A program made the translations under genes and the position numbers. From positions 1 through 64,000 of the forward strand of contig NZ_JBNAGJ010000005.1 of the NCBI RefSeq assembly GCF_049803795.1: a stretch of 64,000 nt of DNA, written 5' to 3'. The notes beneath the pieces are model-generated. The model ran no database searches. It was not told where the DNA came from and saw only the letters and a list, made by a program, of their open reading frames with translations. Position 1 is the first letter of the stretch; every line of letters starts with the position of its first letter. Below are positions 32,114 through 40,271 of the stretch, piece after piece. The DNA comes from Thalassobius sp002708925 (GTDB taxonomy: Bacteria > Pseudomonadota > Alphaproteobacteria > Rhodobacterales > Rhodobacteraceae).

Positions 32114-34633
32114 ATGAGCGCCATCTCGACATTCCGGCTAAAGGCGCGGTGGGTACAGGGCGGAGCGCTGGCCGTGATCAGCGCGGTGTCGCTGGCCTTG
32201 CTGGTGCCCTTGTGGCTGGAGGTCACCGAGAAACTGGACGATATGCGCACGGCCCGGCGCGACAGTGTGATCTGGACGATCGTTCAGTTGGAAGTCGAAT
32301 ATCTGGAGCTGGAACGCGTCGCCATGGCGCTGGACCGCGAAGGCGCCGAGGCGCTGCGTGAATTGCACCGCAGATTTAACGTGTTCTACAGCCGGGTCAG
32401 CACGCTGCGGCAAAGCCCGATCTACAACACGGCCATCGCCGAGGCCGGCGAGGGGGCCAACATGGAGCTGGTGCACGCCGGGGTCGAGCGGATGTTGCCG
32501 CTGATGGATGGCAGCGATGCCGCTTTGGTGCAGCAAAGCAAGATACTGATCGCGCAGCTGACGGCCCTGCACACGCCGATCCGGCGTATCGTGGCCAATG
32601 GCAATTTCGTGCTGACGGCCCGCACCGAAGAGGACAGGCGCGAAGCCGCGCAGCTGGTGACGCGGCTGGGGGTGGCCTCGCTCGTGCTGTTTGGCAGCCT
32701 GTTCTGGCTGGCGATGATGTTCTCGCGGCTCTATGTCATTTACAAACGGCGGGCCAAGGATAACCTGCTGACCAGTCAGCGCCTGGCGACGGTGATCACG
32801 ACCTCGCCGGATGCGATTATCGTGACCGATGAAACCGGGCAGATTCGGGATTTCAACCCGGCGGCGGAAACGCTGCTGGCCTATGATCGGGATCAGGCGC
32901 TGGGGCGTCCGCTGGCCGAGATGATCGCCGACGAGCGCGGGCGCCCGCAGGCGTTGCCCTTTAAGCTGCGCAATTTCTTTCGTCGGCGGATGTCGGGGCA
33001 GACATGGGACGGGCGCTCGATTCCGCTGGAGGTCTCGCAGGGGGCGACCTCTTTGGCGCAGCAGCGGGTGTTCGTGTATTTCCTGCACGACATCACTGAC
33101 CGGCTGCTATCCGAAGAGGCTCTGCGCAGCTCGCGCGATAAGGCGCTGGCAGGCGAACGGGCCAAGGCCCATTTCCTGGCCGTCATGAGCCACGAGATGC
33201 GCACGCCCCTGAACGGGATTCTGGGCGTGGTCGAACTGATGAAAAACGTCCCCCGCAGCGAAAAGGACAGGCATTATCTGTCGCTGCTGGAAAACTCGGG
33301 TCAGGTGCTGCTGGAACATGTGAACGAGGTGCTGGACATCACCGAAATCGAGGCCCGCGGTATCAAGCTGAGCATCGCCCCCTTCCATCTGGATGCGCTG
33401 ATCGAGGAGGTGGTGGCCTCTTTGCGCCCGGCGGCCGAGGCCAAGGGCAACGCGCTGCACGTCAGTATCTCGCCCGATCCGCTGGGCCAGTACGAAGGCG
33501 ACGCGATGCGCCTGCGGCAGGTGGTGGCCAATCTGGTCAGCAATGCGATCAAATTCACCTCGGACGGGCAGATTGATGTCACGGTGAACGTCCAGCGCGG
33601 GCCGGCGGGGGCCGAGCTGGAAATTCAGGTGACGGACACGGGTATCGGGATTGATCAGGCTCAGCTGGCCACGGTTTTCGACGATTTCGTGCGGCTGGAT
33701 CGGGGCCGGACCTCGCAGGTCGAGGGCACGGGGCTGGGCCTGGGAATCGTGCGCCGGATCGTGTCGGCCATGGACGGCAAGATCGGCGTCGAAAGCATCA
33801 AGGGCGAGGGCAGCCTGTTCTGGGTGACGCTTGCCTTGGCCGAGCCGGCGGTGCCGGATCTGCGCACGCCCGCGTTGCCCAGCCTGGCGGCCGAGACAGA
33901 TGAGGCCTGGACCGGAGCGCCGCTGCACATCCTGCTGGTCGAGGACAACCTGACCAACCGCTTTGTCCTGCGTGAGATGCTGGAGCTGGACGGCCATATC
34001 GTTACCGAGGCCGAAAATGGCCGGATCGGCGCGGATCTGGCCGGAGAACGCTGGTTCGACGTGATCTTGATGGATGTGAACATGCCCGTCATGGGCGGGG
34101 TCGAGGCCACCCGCCTGATCCGCGCGGGCGGGGCCAGCCGGGCCACACGGATCATTGCGCTGACCGCGCATGTGCTGGATCAGGACACGCAGCTGTATCG
34201 GGATGCGGGGATCGACCGGGTGCTCTCGAAACCGATCAGCCGCCGCAATCTGGCGCGGGCTCTGCGTGGGCAGGCGGTGATGCAGCCCAGCACGCAGACG
34301 CGCGATGTGCTGAATGCGCAGATTCTGGAGCAGCTCTGGAGCAATCTGGACCGTGAAAAGGGGCGCAAACTGTTGCAAGATGTGCTGAGCGAAGGCGCCG
34401 CGCTGATGCCCCGGCTGAAAGAGCCCGACATCTCTGCCGCGCTGGTTGATCAGGTGCATATCTTTGCCGGATCCTGCGCGGTCGTCGGGGCGCAGCGCCA
34501 GCATCACGCGCTGATCCAGCTGGAAATCGCGCTGCGTGGGGGCGCAGGGCAGAGCGCCGCGCTGATCGCACAGGTGCAAGAGCTATGGCCCCAAACCCGC
34601 AGGGCCCTGCGTGATTTCCTGGCGCAGACCTAG
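32114..34633 (+). CDS. Hybrid sensor histidine kinase with receiver and HPt-like C-terminus
   Basis: 839 aa. Transmembrane segment about 12-35, periplasmic helical sensor (about 36-185), second membrane segment about 186-208, PAS (about 220-340; TTSPDAIIVTDETGQIRDFNPAAE), HisKA with His360 (FLAVMSHEMRTPLNGILGVVEL), HATPase_c (NLVSNAIKFTS, DTGIGID, GTGLGLGIVRR), receiver with Asp654 (VILMDVNMPVMGG), and an HPt-like end with His782 (VDQVHIFAGSCAVVGA). This is a full BarA/ArcB-style phosphorelay in one chain. The ATG at 32114 follows the SUOX-like gene by 93 bases. The divergent LuxR-type regulator is the likely final acceptor. Confidence 0.94.
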   Translation: MSAISTFRLKARWVQGGALAVISAVSLALLVPLWLEVTEKLDDMRTARRDSVIWTIVQLEVEYLELERVAMALDREGAEALRELHRRFNVFYSRVSTLRQSPIYNTAIAEAGEGANMELVHAGVERMLPLMDGSDAALVQQSKILIAQLTALHTPIRRIVANGNFVLTARTEEDRREAAQLVTRLGVASLVLFGSLFWLAMMFSRLYVIYKRRAKDNLLTSQRLATVITTSPDAIIVTDETGQIRDFNPAAETLLAYDRDQALGRPLAEMIADERGRPQALPFKLRNFFRRRMSGQTWDGRSIPLEVSQGATSLAQQRVFVYFLHDITDRLLSEEALRSSRDKALAGERAKAHFLAVMSHEMRTPLNGILGVVELMKNVPRSEKDRHYLSLLENSGQVLLEHVNEVLDITEIEARGIKLSIAPFHLDALIEEVVASLRPAAEAKGNALHVSISPDPLGQYEGDAMRLRQVVANLVSNAIKFTSDGQIDVTVNVQRGPAGAELEIQVTDTGIGIDQAQLATVFDDFVRLDRGRTSQVEGTGLGLGIVRRIVSAMDGKIGVESIKGEGSLFWVTLALAEPAVPDLRTPALPSLAAETDEAWTGAPLHILLVEDNLTNRFVLREMLELDGHIVTEAENGRIGADLAGERWFDVILMDVNMPVMGGVEATRLIRAGGASRATRIIALTAHVLDQDTQLYRDAGIDRVLSKPISRRNLARALRGQAVMQPSTQTRDVLNAQILEQLWSNLDREKGRKLLQDVLSEGAALMPRLKEPDISAALVDQVHIFAGSCAVVGAQRQHHALIQLEIALRGGAGQSAALIAQVQELWPQTRRALRDFLAQT

Positions 34634-34787
34634 AGGGGGCTTGCCATGCCTCGACCAGATGTTGCTACGCGATAGGGGGGCTCTGTTTGGCAATGGTTTC
34701 AGAGGTTTTTTGGGGGTCTATATACTTAACTAGCCGCAGAATTTACGCGCCGAGAGTAATATTGCGGCGCGCAACACGTCATTTACA

Positions 34788-35249
34788 TTAGATCTGTGAA
34801 GAACGAGAACTGATCGTCGTCTGCATTGCCATAGGCTCTTGGGCTTTGGTCAGCTTTCCGGCGTCATAAGCTCTTTTGACTGCCTTGCAGACATCCACCA
34901 ACACCTCGGCCTCATAGCTATGGCCCAGATCCGACCCTAAAGTGTTGAATTCAATTGGGTTTTCCAGCTTTTCCCATAGCTTTTCGTCAAGTTCAGATCC
35001 AAGCTTTTTGCCGCTCAGTGTCTTCATGAAGGCATTGCCGCCTTCAGACTTCAATCCAAGCGCTTTCGCCATGCCCCGCTTGTGGAACACGCGCCTGCCG
35101 TCTTCCAAGACGTAGCAATCCAATTGCAAGCCGCCGATAGGGAGAATACCTTTGTGTGGTGCCGTAGGTATCTGTCCCTGTTTTGGGGTTATCGCACTAA
35201 CCACATTGTCAAATGTGTCGGGGATTGGTGGTATCTCATTGTCAGCCAT
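34788..35249 (-). CDS. P63C-domain protein, short or truncated
   Basis: 153 aa. Residues about 35-140 match the P63C domain found in phage and mobile-element proteins: LPIGGLQLDCYVLEDGRRVFHKRGMAKALGLKS, a K/G-rich stretch and PIEF...GSDLGHSYEAEVLVDVCKAVKRAYDAGKLTKAQ. Full-length homologues continue well past this point; here the frame ends in MQTTISSRSSQI and stops, and a one-base shift would give a more acidic ending, so a frameshift or truncation is likely. ATG at 35249 has AGGA 8 bases upstream. Its start overlaps the stop of the transposase remnant. Confidence 0.65.
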   Translation of the reverse strand: MADNEIPPIPDTFDNVVSAITPKQGQIPTAPHKGILPIGGLQLDCYVLEDGRRVFHKRGMAKALGLKSEGGNAFMKTLSGKKLGSELDEKLWEKLENPIEFNTLGSDLGHSYEAEVLVDVCKAVKRAYDAGKLTKAQEPMAMQTTISSRSSQI

Positions 35250-35424
35250 GAATAAGTCCTTTGTATGTTAGACGCTTTGCGTCCATTCGCTCGATTGTCA
35301 TTCCTATGAAGTCCATAGTGCCGACATGCGCCGTGTTGTGGCGGAATGAGTATTCCTTCACGTAGCGGTGTAGGTGCTTTGCGCTCATGTAGTGGTAGCG
35401 ACCGAAGCACCCGGTGTAGAGCAT
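35242..35424 (-). pseudogene. C-terminal remnant of an IS1595-family transposase
   Basis: The frame codes for about 60 aa including YHYMSAKHLHRYVKEYSF and ERMDAKRLTYKGLIHG, which match the C-terminal end of IS1595-type (ISXO2-like) transposases (x-HHVSxKHLxRYxxEFxFRxN...GKRLTYxxL). The catalytic core upstream is missing: the sequence 5' of this (35425-35640) has no transposase coding. No flanking inverted repeats were identified. It is evidence that an insertion sequence once sat here and was partly deleted. Confidence 0.7.
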
Positions 35425-35465
35425 GTAGAAAAGCCGTTGAGCGACTAACCCACTGAAAACAAAAG

Positions 35466-35559
35466 ATGTAGAGTGTAGAGCGCGTAGAGCGGGAATAGGA
35501 GAGAGGGCAGGGGAAAAGGGGAATGGGTATTCTAACTCTACAAACCCTACACTCTACAT
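35466..35559. repeat. GTAGAG repeats and 13-bp inverted repeat
   Basis: ATGTAGAGTGTAG at 35466-35478 is repeated exactly in inverse at 35547-35559. Next to the left arm the hexamer GTAGAG occurs three times within about 22 bases (35468, 35475, 35484). The right arm is followed by further TACTCTCTT-like sequence. The block is purine/pyrimidine biased and lies between the transposase remnant and the recombinase. It could be a transcription-control or replication/iteron site, or an end of a lost element. Confidence 0.5.
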
Positions 35560-35660
35560 ACTCTCTTTCCGTATTATTTTCAGTTACTTGCCTGTTGAGC
35601 GCATAGCCTCAACAACGCTCAGCGAAAAACGACCGACGCAGAAAGGAACGAAGCCCATGT

Positions 35661-36557
35661 ATGTTCACGACGCAATCACCCATGGCAGGCTTGGGTTTGG
35701 AAAGCAGCTCGTGGGGTTCCGAGACGCGTAAACGCTATAGGTGCAGCCTGCGACAGATCCTGCGTGTTATTGACGGGTACTGCGACGACATTGGTTGTAA
35801 CATCGAAGATTTGATGGCAGCCGAAGTTACGACAACCGTTGTATCAGAATTCGTGTCACGTAGGCGCGCAGAAGGGGTGACGGTGTCTACCATCAATCGG
35901 GATCTGACAGCGTTCGCAAATCTCATGAGGTCGATCAAAAATGACGGATGGATCGAAACAAATCCGGTTCAAAACTATGAAAAGCAGGGAATGAAAGAGA
36001 TTCTGCCCGTTATTATTCCACCGTCAGAAGCCAGCATTCAGAAGCTGTCGGCGCGGGCACCTGGCACTTTGTTCTACTTTCCCAAATTCCTGGATGCTAC
36101 TGGTGGCCGTGTGACTGAGATGGCGATGTTGCTCTGGTCGGATATCTCGGGCTTCGAAAACCCCGTTGAAGGGAACGTTCAGGCGATTTTGAGAAATACC
36201 AAGGGCAAGAAGGTTCGAGCAATCGAATTGCGACAAGAGGTTATCGACATTCTGTTGAAGATCCCGCGATCAAATGCCTCGCCCTACGTGTTCTGGAATT
36301 CCACAGAACACGGCTAATACAAGGATCCGTCGAACCTCTTCTGGGAATACGGACAGGAAACAGGGTTCAATGCCCGACTTCATGATCTGAGGCACAAATT
36401 TGCCATCGAACGCCTCAAGGAAGGCTGGTCTATCTATCGCGTCCAGAAATACATCGGCCATGGGTCGGTGCTGACAACTGAACGGTACTATCTCAGGTAT
36501 CTTACAGAAGAAGAGAAGACCCGAGTTTCCGCGGATGGTGACAACGGATTTCGATAA
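35661..36557 (+). pseudogene. Tyrosine recombinase interrupted by an in-frame TAA
   Basis: One frame of 298 codons. Codons 1-218 carry the SAM-like core-binding domain and the start of the catalytic domain (TVSTINRDLTAFANLMRSIKNDGW; DATGGRVTEMAMLLW with the first catalytic Arg). Then TAA at 36315-36317, after which the same frame continues with LHDLRHKFAIERLKEGW, YIGHGSVLTTERYYLRYL (HxxR, His and catalytic Tyr) to a natural stop at 36557. The N-terminus may also be shifted: ATG 35657 with a well-spaced AAAGGA gives MYVHDAITHGRLGFGKQLV in another frame, which would join this one by a one-base change near 35715. A strong terminator follows. Confidence 0.8.
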
Positions 36558-37103
36558 GAAACGCCAAGTAAAATGACGAAGGGATCCCGTGATTGCGGGG
36601 TCCCTTTTTTCATGGTTGGAGAGTGCTGTCAGCGGTGGGAAGGGGCATAGAAACCGGCCCAAGGGGGCATAGTCGGCATAACCGGAAGTCTTCGGGCCGG
36701 GCAGGCGCTGCCCCAGTTCGCGGGCACGCTTCATGCGTTCGATGGGCGAGAGTGCATCAAGCTCAGCCTGCAACGCTGCCTCAGCGTCCGCCTTGCGCTT
36801 CAAGTCGCCATTTTCATCATTGATAGCTTCCATGATCTCGCGATCTTCACGAGCCTTCTGGAAGTTATCCAGCGTTCCTTCGGCCTCAGACCACCAGTCA
36901 TCTGTAACACGCTCACCTGTGAGCACATGCAGCCGCACCGCGCTCAGGCTGTAGGCGTCATCCAACGTCATCTGAACGCCGCGCCGCGCAGCTTCGCCGA
37001 TGTATTGCGCCGCGATCTCTTGGGCTTTGAATTTGAGGTCTTCATTGTTTTCGTCGCTCAGCATTTTCGCGAACGACGACAGGTTGTCGATTGCCATTTT
37101 CAT
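36270..37103 (-). CDS. Hypothetical element protein, C-terminal half doubtful
   Basis: Open frame of 277 codons starting MKMAIDNLSSFAKMLSDENNEDLKFKAQEIAAQYIGEAARRG (ATG 37103 or 37097). Residues 1 to about 150 look like a genuine acidic, helical protein (long charged helices around DNFQKAREDREIMEAINDEN and LDALSPIERMKRARELGQRLPGP). Beyond about residue 165 the frame runs antisense through the recombinase terminator and into the recombinase coding region, with atypical composition, so the true protein probably ended near 36610-36650 and lost its native 3' end. No family recognised. Confidence 0.5.
   Translation of the reverse strand: MKMAIDNLSSFAKMLSDENNEDLKFKAQEIAAQYIGEAARRGVQMTLDDAYSLSAVRLHVLTGERVTDDWWSEAEGTLDNFQKAREDREIMEAINDENGDLKRKADAEAALQAELDALSPIERMKRARELGQRLPGPKTSGYADYAPLGRFLCPFPPLTALSNHEKRDPAITGSLRHFTWRFLSKSVVTIRGNSGLLFFCKIPEIVPFSCQHRPMADVFLDAIDRPAFLEAFDGKFVPQIMKSGIEPCFLSVFPEEVRRILVLAVFCGIPEHVGRGI
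36581..36610 (+). terminator. Intrinsic terminator after the first recombinase
   Basis: GGGATCCCG / CGGGGTCCC, a 9-bp stem (one T-G pair) with a 6-base loop, followed by TTTTTT. Oriented for transcripts of the upstream plus-strand recombinase. Confidence 0.8.
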
Positions 37104-37444
37104 GTATCCGATTTGTGGGAAAGCTTTTCTCTTGACACATCATATACCACAAAAACGAATCACTTACAAATCTGCACGGTCGCAGGTCGGGATCATGTCA
37201 ATCCAAAAAGTCACACGCAGTTCACGTTTTCGTGATTTCTGGGCTGTGTAAAACAAGGCCATTCAGCAGCAATGATCCGACCCACAGCAGAAATGTTACA
37301 ATCGTTTTCAAATCTGCGAGGTATTTCAACGCTCTACCCATGTGCTATTTTGACGGGCTAAAGCGTCGGAATCGTTCAAAAAATTGACCCCTTCGCCAAG
37401 CAGTCGTTACATCTGGGGCTGCAAGCGAAAGGAGCGATTTTTAA
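37104..37444. other. A/T-rich divergent spacer in the element
   Basis: 341 bases with no credible gene. It separates the minus-strand hypothetical gene from the small plus-strand gene at 37445, so it should hold both promoters. A TTGACA hexamer lies near 37132-37137 on the plus strand but no convincing -10 follows at 16-18 bases. AAAGGAG at 37428-37434 is the likely ribosome site of the next gene. Confidence 0.5.
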
Positions 37445-37642
37445 GTGGTAACCGAAGAAAGGATAGAAAGGCTGATTGAACAGTACGCGGTATTCGCGGC
37501 TGCCGATGAAGCGTTCTTGCCTGTCTTCGAACGCCTCGAAACTGAACTGGCAAAAGTACGTTCGAAAAGTTCAGCGCTGGACAGGGCGCGTGCGATTGCT
37601 GCCGGTCAGAAGGAAATGGGTTTTAACAAGGTTGCAGCTTGA
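37445..37642 (+). CDS. Small helical protein next to integrase, unknown function
   Basis: 65 aa, MVTEERIERLIEQYAVFAAADEAFLPVFERLETELAKVR..., predicted all-helical and acidic. It starts at GTG 37445 with AAGGAG about 11 bases upstream. Its last 37 bases overlap, on the opposite strand, the 3' end of the integrase pseudogene. No family recognised; possible accessory protein of the element. Confidence 0.5.
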   Translation: MVTEERIERLIEQYAVFAAADEAFLPVFERLETELAKVRSKSSALDRARAIAAGQKEMGFNKVAA

Positions 37643-38874
37643 TCCAATGATGCGCCGTCACCGTAATGCTCGCCGTTCAGCCTGTGCCCCATTAGGTCTT
37701 TGCGGATACGGTAGTCTATCCCCGCCGCCAGCATCCTATCTTCAAAGCTATGCCGAAGGCTGTAGAAAGAGTGTTCTGGCGTCTCACGCAGTCCGTTATC
37801 GGAAAAGTACGCATTCACGGTCCCCGAAAGGCCGGGCTTGTCGAAGTAGCGGGAGAAACCTTTCGGACATTGTTTTGCAGCTTCCAGAGATACGCCCAAA
37901 AGTGGAATTTCTCGTTTTGCTCGCGGCGATTTTACCATTCTACCATCGGGGCGAATTTTGATGTGTGGCACAGCGCTTGTCAGGTCAATCGTGGTGTCAT
38001 TCAATGTGGTAATTTCAGACGGGCGTGCGCCGGTGTTCACCATTACCAGCACGACGCACCGGGCTTCGGTGTTAAGACCCGCCAGCGCCTTCGGGTCCAG
38101 AAGCCTCTTTTTAATCCAATCAGAGGAAAAGGGCGGGCGGGTTCGTTGTTCACCTTCCGCGAAGCTCAAACCCGCCAAGAGCGCGTCTATGTCGATTCCG
38201 AGCCGTTTCAACTCGTTAATTTTGCCCCAGACACCGCGCAGATGTGTGAAGTCTTTGTTCGCCGTTCCCGGCTTTAAGCCTTCTTCGCCTGCAACCCGCT
38301 CCATCCACCATTCCCGAAAATCAAGCATGTCATCCCGGTTGATTTCATCCAGTGGTTTGTCGCCTACAACCATCTTGAAGTTCTTGACGGCCTTTTTGCG
38401 CGGGTTTTTCCAGAGCCGTATCTGGTTCGGACTCTTATCAATAAGCATGTCGCGAGAGGCGGGCCAAAAATCTTCTAGGGCCTTCGTAACGGTGATCTTG
38501 GGCGTAGGAACGGTGCCCGCCAGCGCTTTGGTTTCGTGGACATCTTTAGCCGTCTCCAAGCGTGCCACAAACTTTTCTGTCGGTAGTTGCAGAACATCGC
38601 AAATCGGGAGGTATCGGAAGCCGCGCAATTGCGCCAGTTCCACGGCGGCGGCATGTCGCTTTTCAGCGTCTACAGTATCCCCAGCCAGTTTAGCCTCCCA
38701 ACCTTCAACAAGGTTGTCCCAGACGCCTTTCCATTTTCCCAACGCTGCTTCGCGACTGTCAGTGTGCAATGACTTCCAAATCTCGCTGCGCTCTTCAACG
38801 GCTTCATACTATTTCGGAACGCGGCGGCGAATGTGCCAGATACCATCACGCATACGTAGGGGCGGGTTCTTCAT
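37606..38874 (-). pseudogene. tRNA-adjacent tyrosine integrase interrupted by an in-frame TAG
   Basis: From ATG 38874 the frame reads MKNPPLRMRDGIWHIRRRVPK, a typical integrase N-terminus, then meets TAG at 38809-38811 (codon 22) and continues in the same frame as YEAVEERSEIWKSLHTDSREAAL... to a full catalytic domain: NTGARPSEITTL (Arg I), HSFYSLRHSFEDRML (HxxR) and DLMGHRLNGEHYGDG (His/Tyr). Without the TAG it would be about 422 aa, normal length. An internal TTG at 38769 could restart translation but would lose the N-terminal arm. The gene starts 107 bases from the tRNA-Ser 3' end. Confidence 0.85.
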
Positions 38875-38981
38875 TGTAAGGCCTGTGGGTCGAAATGTGT
38901 AGCAAATTCCGCGCCCGCTGGCCGCTACAGTGTTGATTTGCCTTATTTTGTTGATTTCCACTCGTCGATTTGAGGGAAATA

Positions 38982-39071
38982 TGGCGGAGAGACAGGGATT
39001 CGAACCCTGGGTGGGCTTGCACCCACAACGGTTTTCGAGACCGCCCCGTTCGACCACTCCGGCACCTCTCC
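38982..39071 (-). tRNA. tRNA-Ser(CGA)
   Basis: 90-nt class II tRNA with encoded CCA (TGG on the plus strand at 38982-38984). Acceptor GGAGAGG pairs with TCTCTCC; D-arm CCGGAGTGGTCGAACGG; anticodon stem GCGGT/ACCGT with loop CTCGAAA, anticodon CGA (reads UCG). The long variable arm has a GTGGGTGCAAGCCCAC hairpin; T-arm GGGTTCGAATCCC. It is the probable integration target of the element on its 3' side. Confidence 0.97.
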
Positions 39072-39196
39072 GCGGGGGTCTGGTGGGGCGCGTTTAAAGT
39101 GTCTTTTCGACAGTGGCAAGGGCGATTTGCATTGTTTCTGCGAAGTTTTTTTCTAACTCTGTCACAGACCCCATGTTTTTCAGAGGAAACCACCCC

Positions 39197-40060
39197 ATGA
39201 GCAACCAGATCAAGAACGCTATTCAACGGGTTTGCACGATTTTGGTGCTGGTTTTCGGATTATTGCCCGTGGCGGCAGCGGCAGAGGAGGCGGACAGGGC
39301 GCAGGACGTGCGCCGGTTCTTGCAGATCACGGGGTTTGATGTGGCGCTGGATTCGATCGCTCTGGCGGCGGATGAGGCTCCGGCGATGCTGGGGGCCGAG
39401 GCCGGGGATTTCGGCATCGTGTGGAAAAAGATGGTGCAGCAGGTGATGGACAGCGCCGAGATTCGGGAAACCGCGGTTCAGATGCTGTCTCAGACGCTGG
39501 ATTCGGATCTGCTGGACCATGCGATGGGGTTCTATGGCTCGGATCTGGGGCAGCGGCTGGTTGCGGCCGAAAATGCCGCGCATATGAATCCCGATGACGC
39601 CGGCACCTATGAGGCCGGCGAGATGATCGTGGCCGCGCTGGTGCGCGCGGGCGGCGAGGGCAAGGACCGGCTGGCGTATTACCGCCGGATGACGGCGGCG
39701 ATTGATGCGGGGGATGTCTCTTTGCGGGCGATGCAAGAGGTGCAGATCCGGTTTCTGATGGCGGCAGCGGCGGCCGGGGTGATCGAGCTGACCATGGACG
39801 AGCCGGACCTGCGCGCGCTGTTCCGCGCCGATGAAGCCCAGGCGCGGGCAGACATGCTGCGCGGGGCGCTGGCGAACTCGGCCTATACCTATCAGGCCTT
39901 CAGCGACGCCGAGATGCTGACCTATACCGAAGCGCTGGAGGATGCGCGGATGCAGCGGGTCTATGAGCTGATGAACGCCATCCACTATGAGATCATGGCC
40001 ACCCGGTTTGAGATGCTGGCCGAACGCATGGCCGGGCTGGTGCCCTCAGAAGAGCTGTGA
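39197..40060 (+). CDS. Exported DUF2059-domain protein
   Basis: 287 aa from ATG 39197 (AGAGGA Shine-Dalgarno). The signal peptide (IQRVCTILVLVFGLLPVAAAAEE) gives periplasmic location. The mature part is all-helical and carries the DUF2059-type region near DSDLLDHAMGFYGSDLGQRLVAAENAA (about 115-140), repeated more weakly downstream. Function unknown. It lies between tRNA-Ser and the ribosomal L21 gene, and returns to the high GC content of the core chromosome. Confidence 0.85.
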   Translation: MSNQIKNAIQRVCTILVLVFGLLPVAAAAEEADRAQDVRRFLQITGFDVALDSIALAADEAPAMLGAEAGDFGIVWKKMVQQVMDSAEIRETAVQMLSQTLDSDLLDHAMGFYGSDLGQRLVAAENAAHMNPDDAGTYEAGEMIVAALVRAGGEGKDRLAYYRRMTAAIDAGDVSLRAMQEVQIRFLMAAAAAGVIELTMDEPDLRALFRADEAQARADMLRGALANSAYTYQAFSDAEMLTYTEALEDARMQRVYELMNAIHYEIMATRFEMLAERMAGLVPSEEL

Positions 40061-40106
40061 GCGCGGCAAATCCTTTGTTTTCAGGGCGCGGGCGCGGCAA
40101 AGGGGC

Positions 40107-40135
40107 TTGACTTGCGGTGGAAACATGCGGATAAG
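40107..40135 (+). promoter_or_regulatory. Putative promoter of rplU-rpmA
   Basis: TTGACT (40107-40112), 17-base spacer, GATAAG (40130-40135). This resembles sigma-70 promoters of alphaproteobacterial ribosomal genes (compare the TTGACT before rplM). It implies a leader of about 130 bases before the rplU ATG. Confidence 0.5.
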
Positions 40136-40271
40136 CGCGCATCTCGGGCGGGGTCTTCTCTGCCCGTGTTTCATGTAATGACGCCCATAGGGGCGCGCGG
40201 TTCGAGGTGGCACAGGCCATAAACACCTGGAAACAGGGACCACAGAACGCGGGAAAACGAAGGAAAAGCAA

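Larger units (their letters stand above)
34640..38981. mobile_element. Decayed integrated element beside tRNA-Ser(CGA)
   Basis: About 4.3 kb of visibly less GC-rich DNA between the hybrid kinase gene and tRNA-Ser. It contains two tyrosine recombinase genes each broken by an in-frame stop, a short P63C-domain gene, the tail of an IS1595-type transposase, a repeat-rich stretch and small unknown genes. The second recombinase begins 107 bases from the tRNA 3' end and reads away from it, the usual layout for tRNA-targeted elements. No second copy of the tRNA 3' end was found at the far side, so the left attachment site is lost or unrecognised and the boundaries are approximate. Confidence 0.75.

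Noticed and set aside
34640..34787. Left attachment site as a copy of the tRNA-Ser 3' end
   Set aside because: No stretch resembling GGCGGAGAGACAGGGATTCG was found in this region.
35189..35410. Second minus-strand frame beside the transposase remnant
   Set aside because: Overlaps the frame that matches IS1595 transposases and has no similarity or ribosome site itself.
35466..35559. CRISPR-like array from the GTAGAG repeats
   Set aside because: Repeats are 6 bases and irregularly spaced, with no spacer pattern and no cas genes.
37132..37160. Sigma-70 promoter from the TTGACA at 37132
   Set aside because: No credible -10 hexamer at 16-18 bases downstream.
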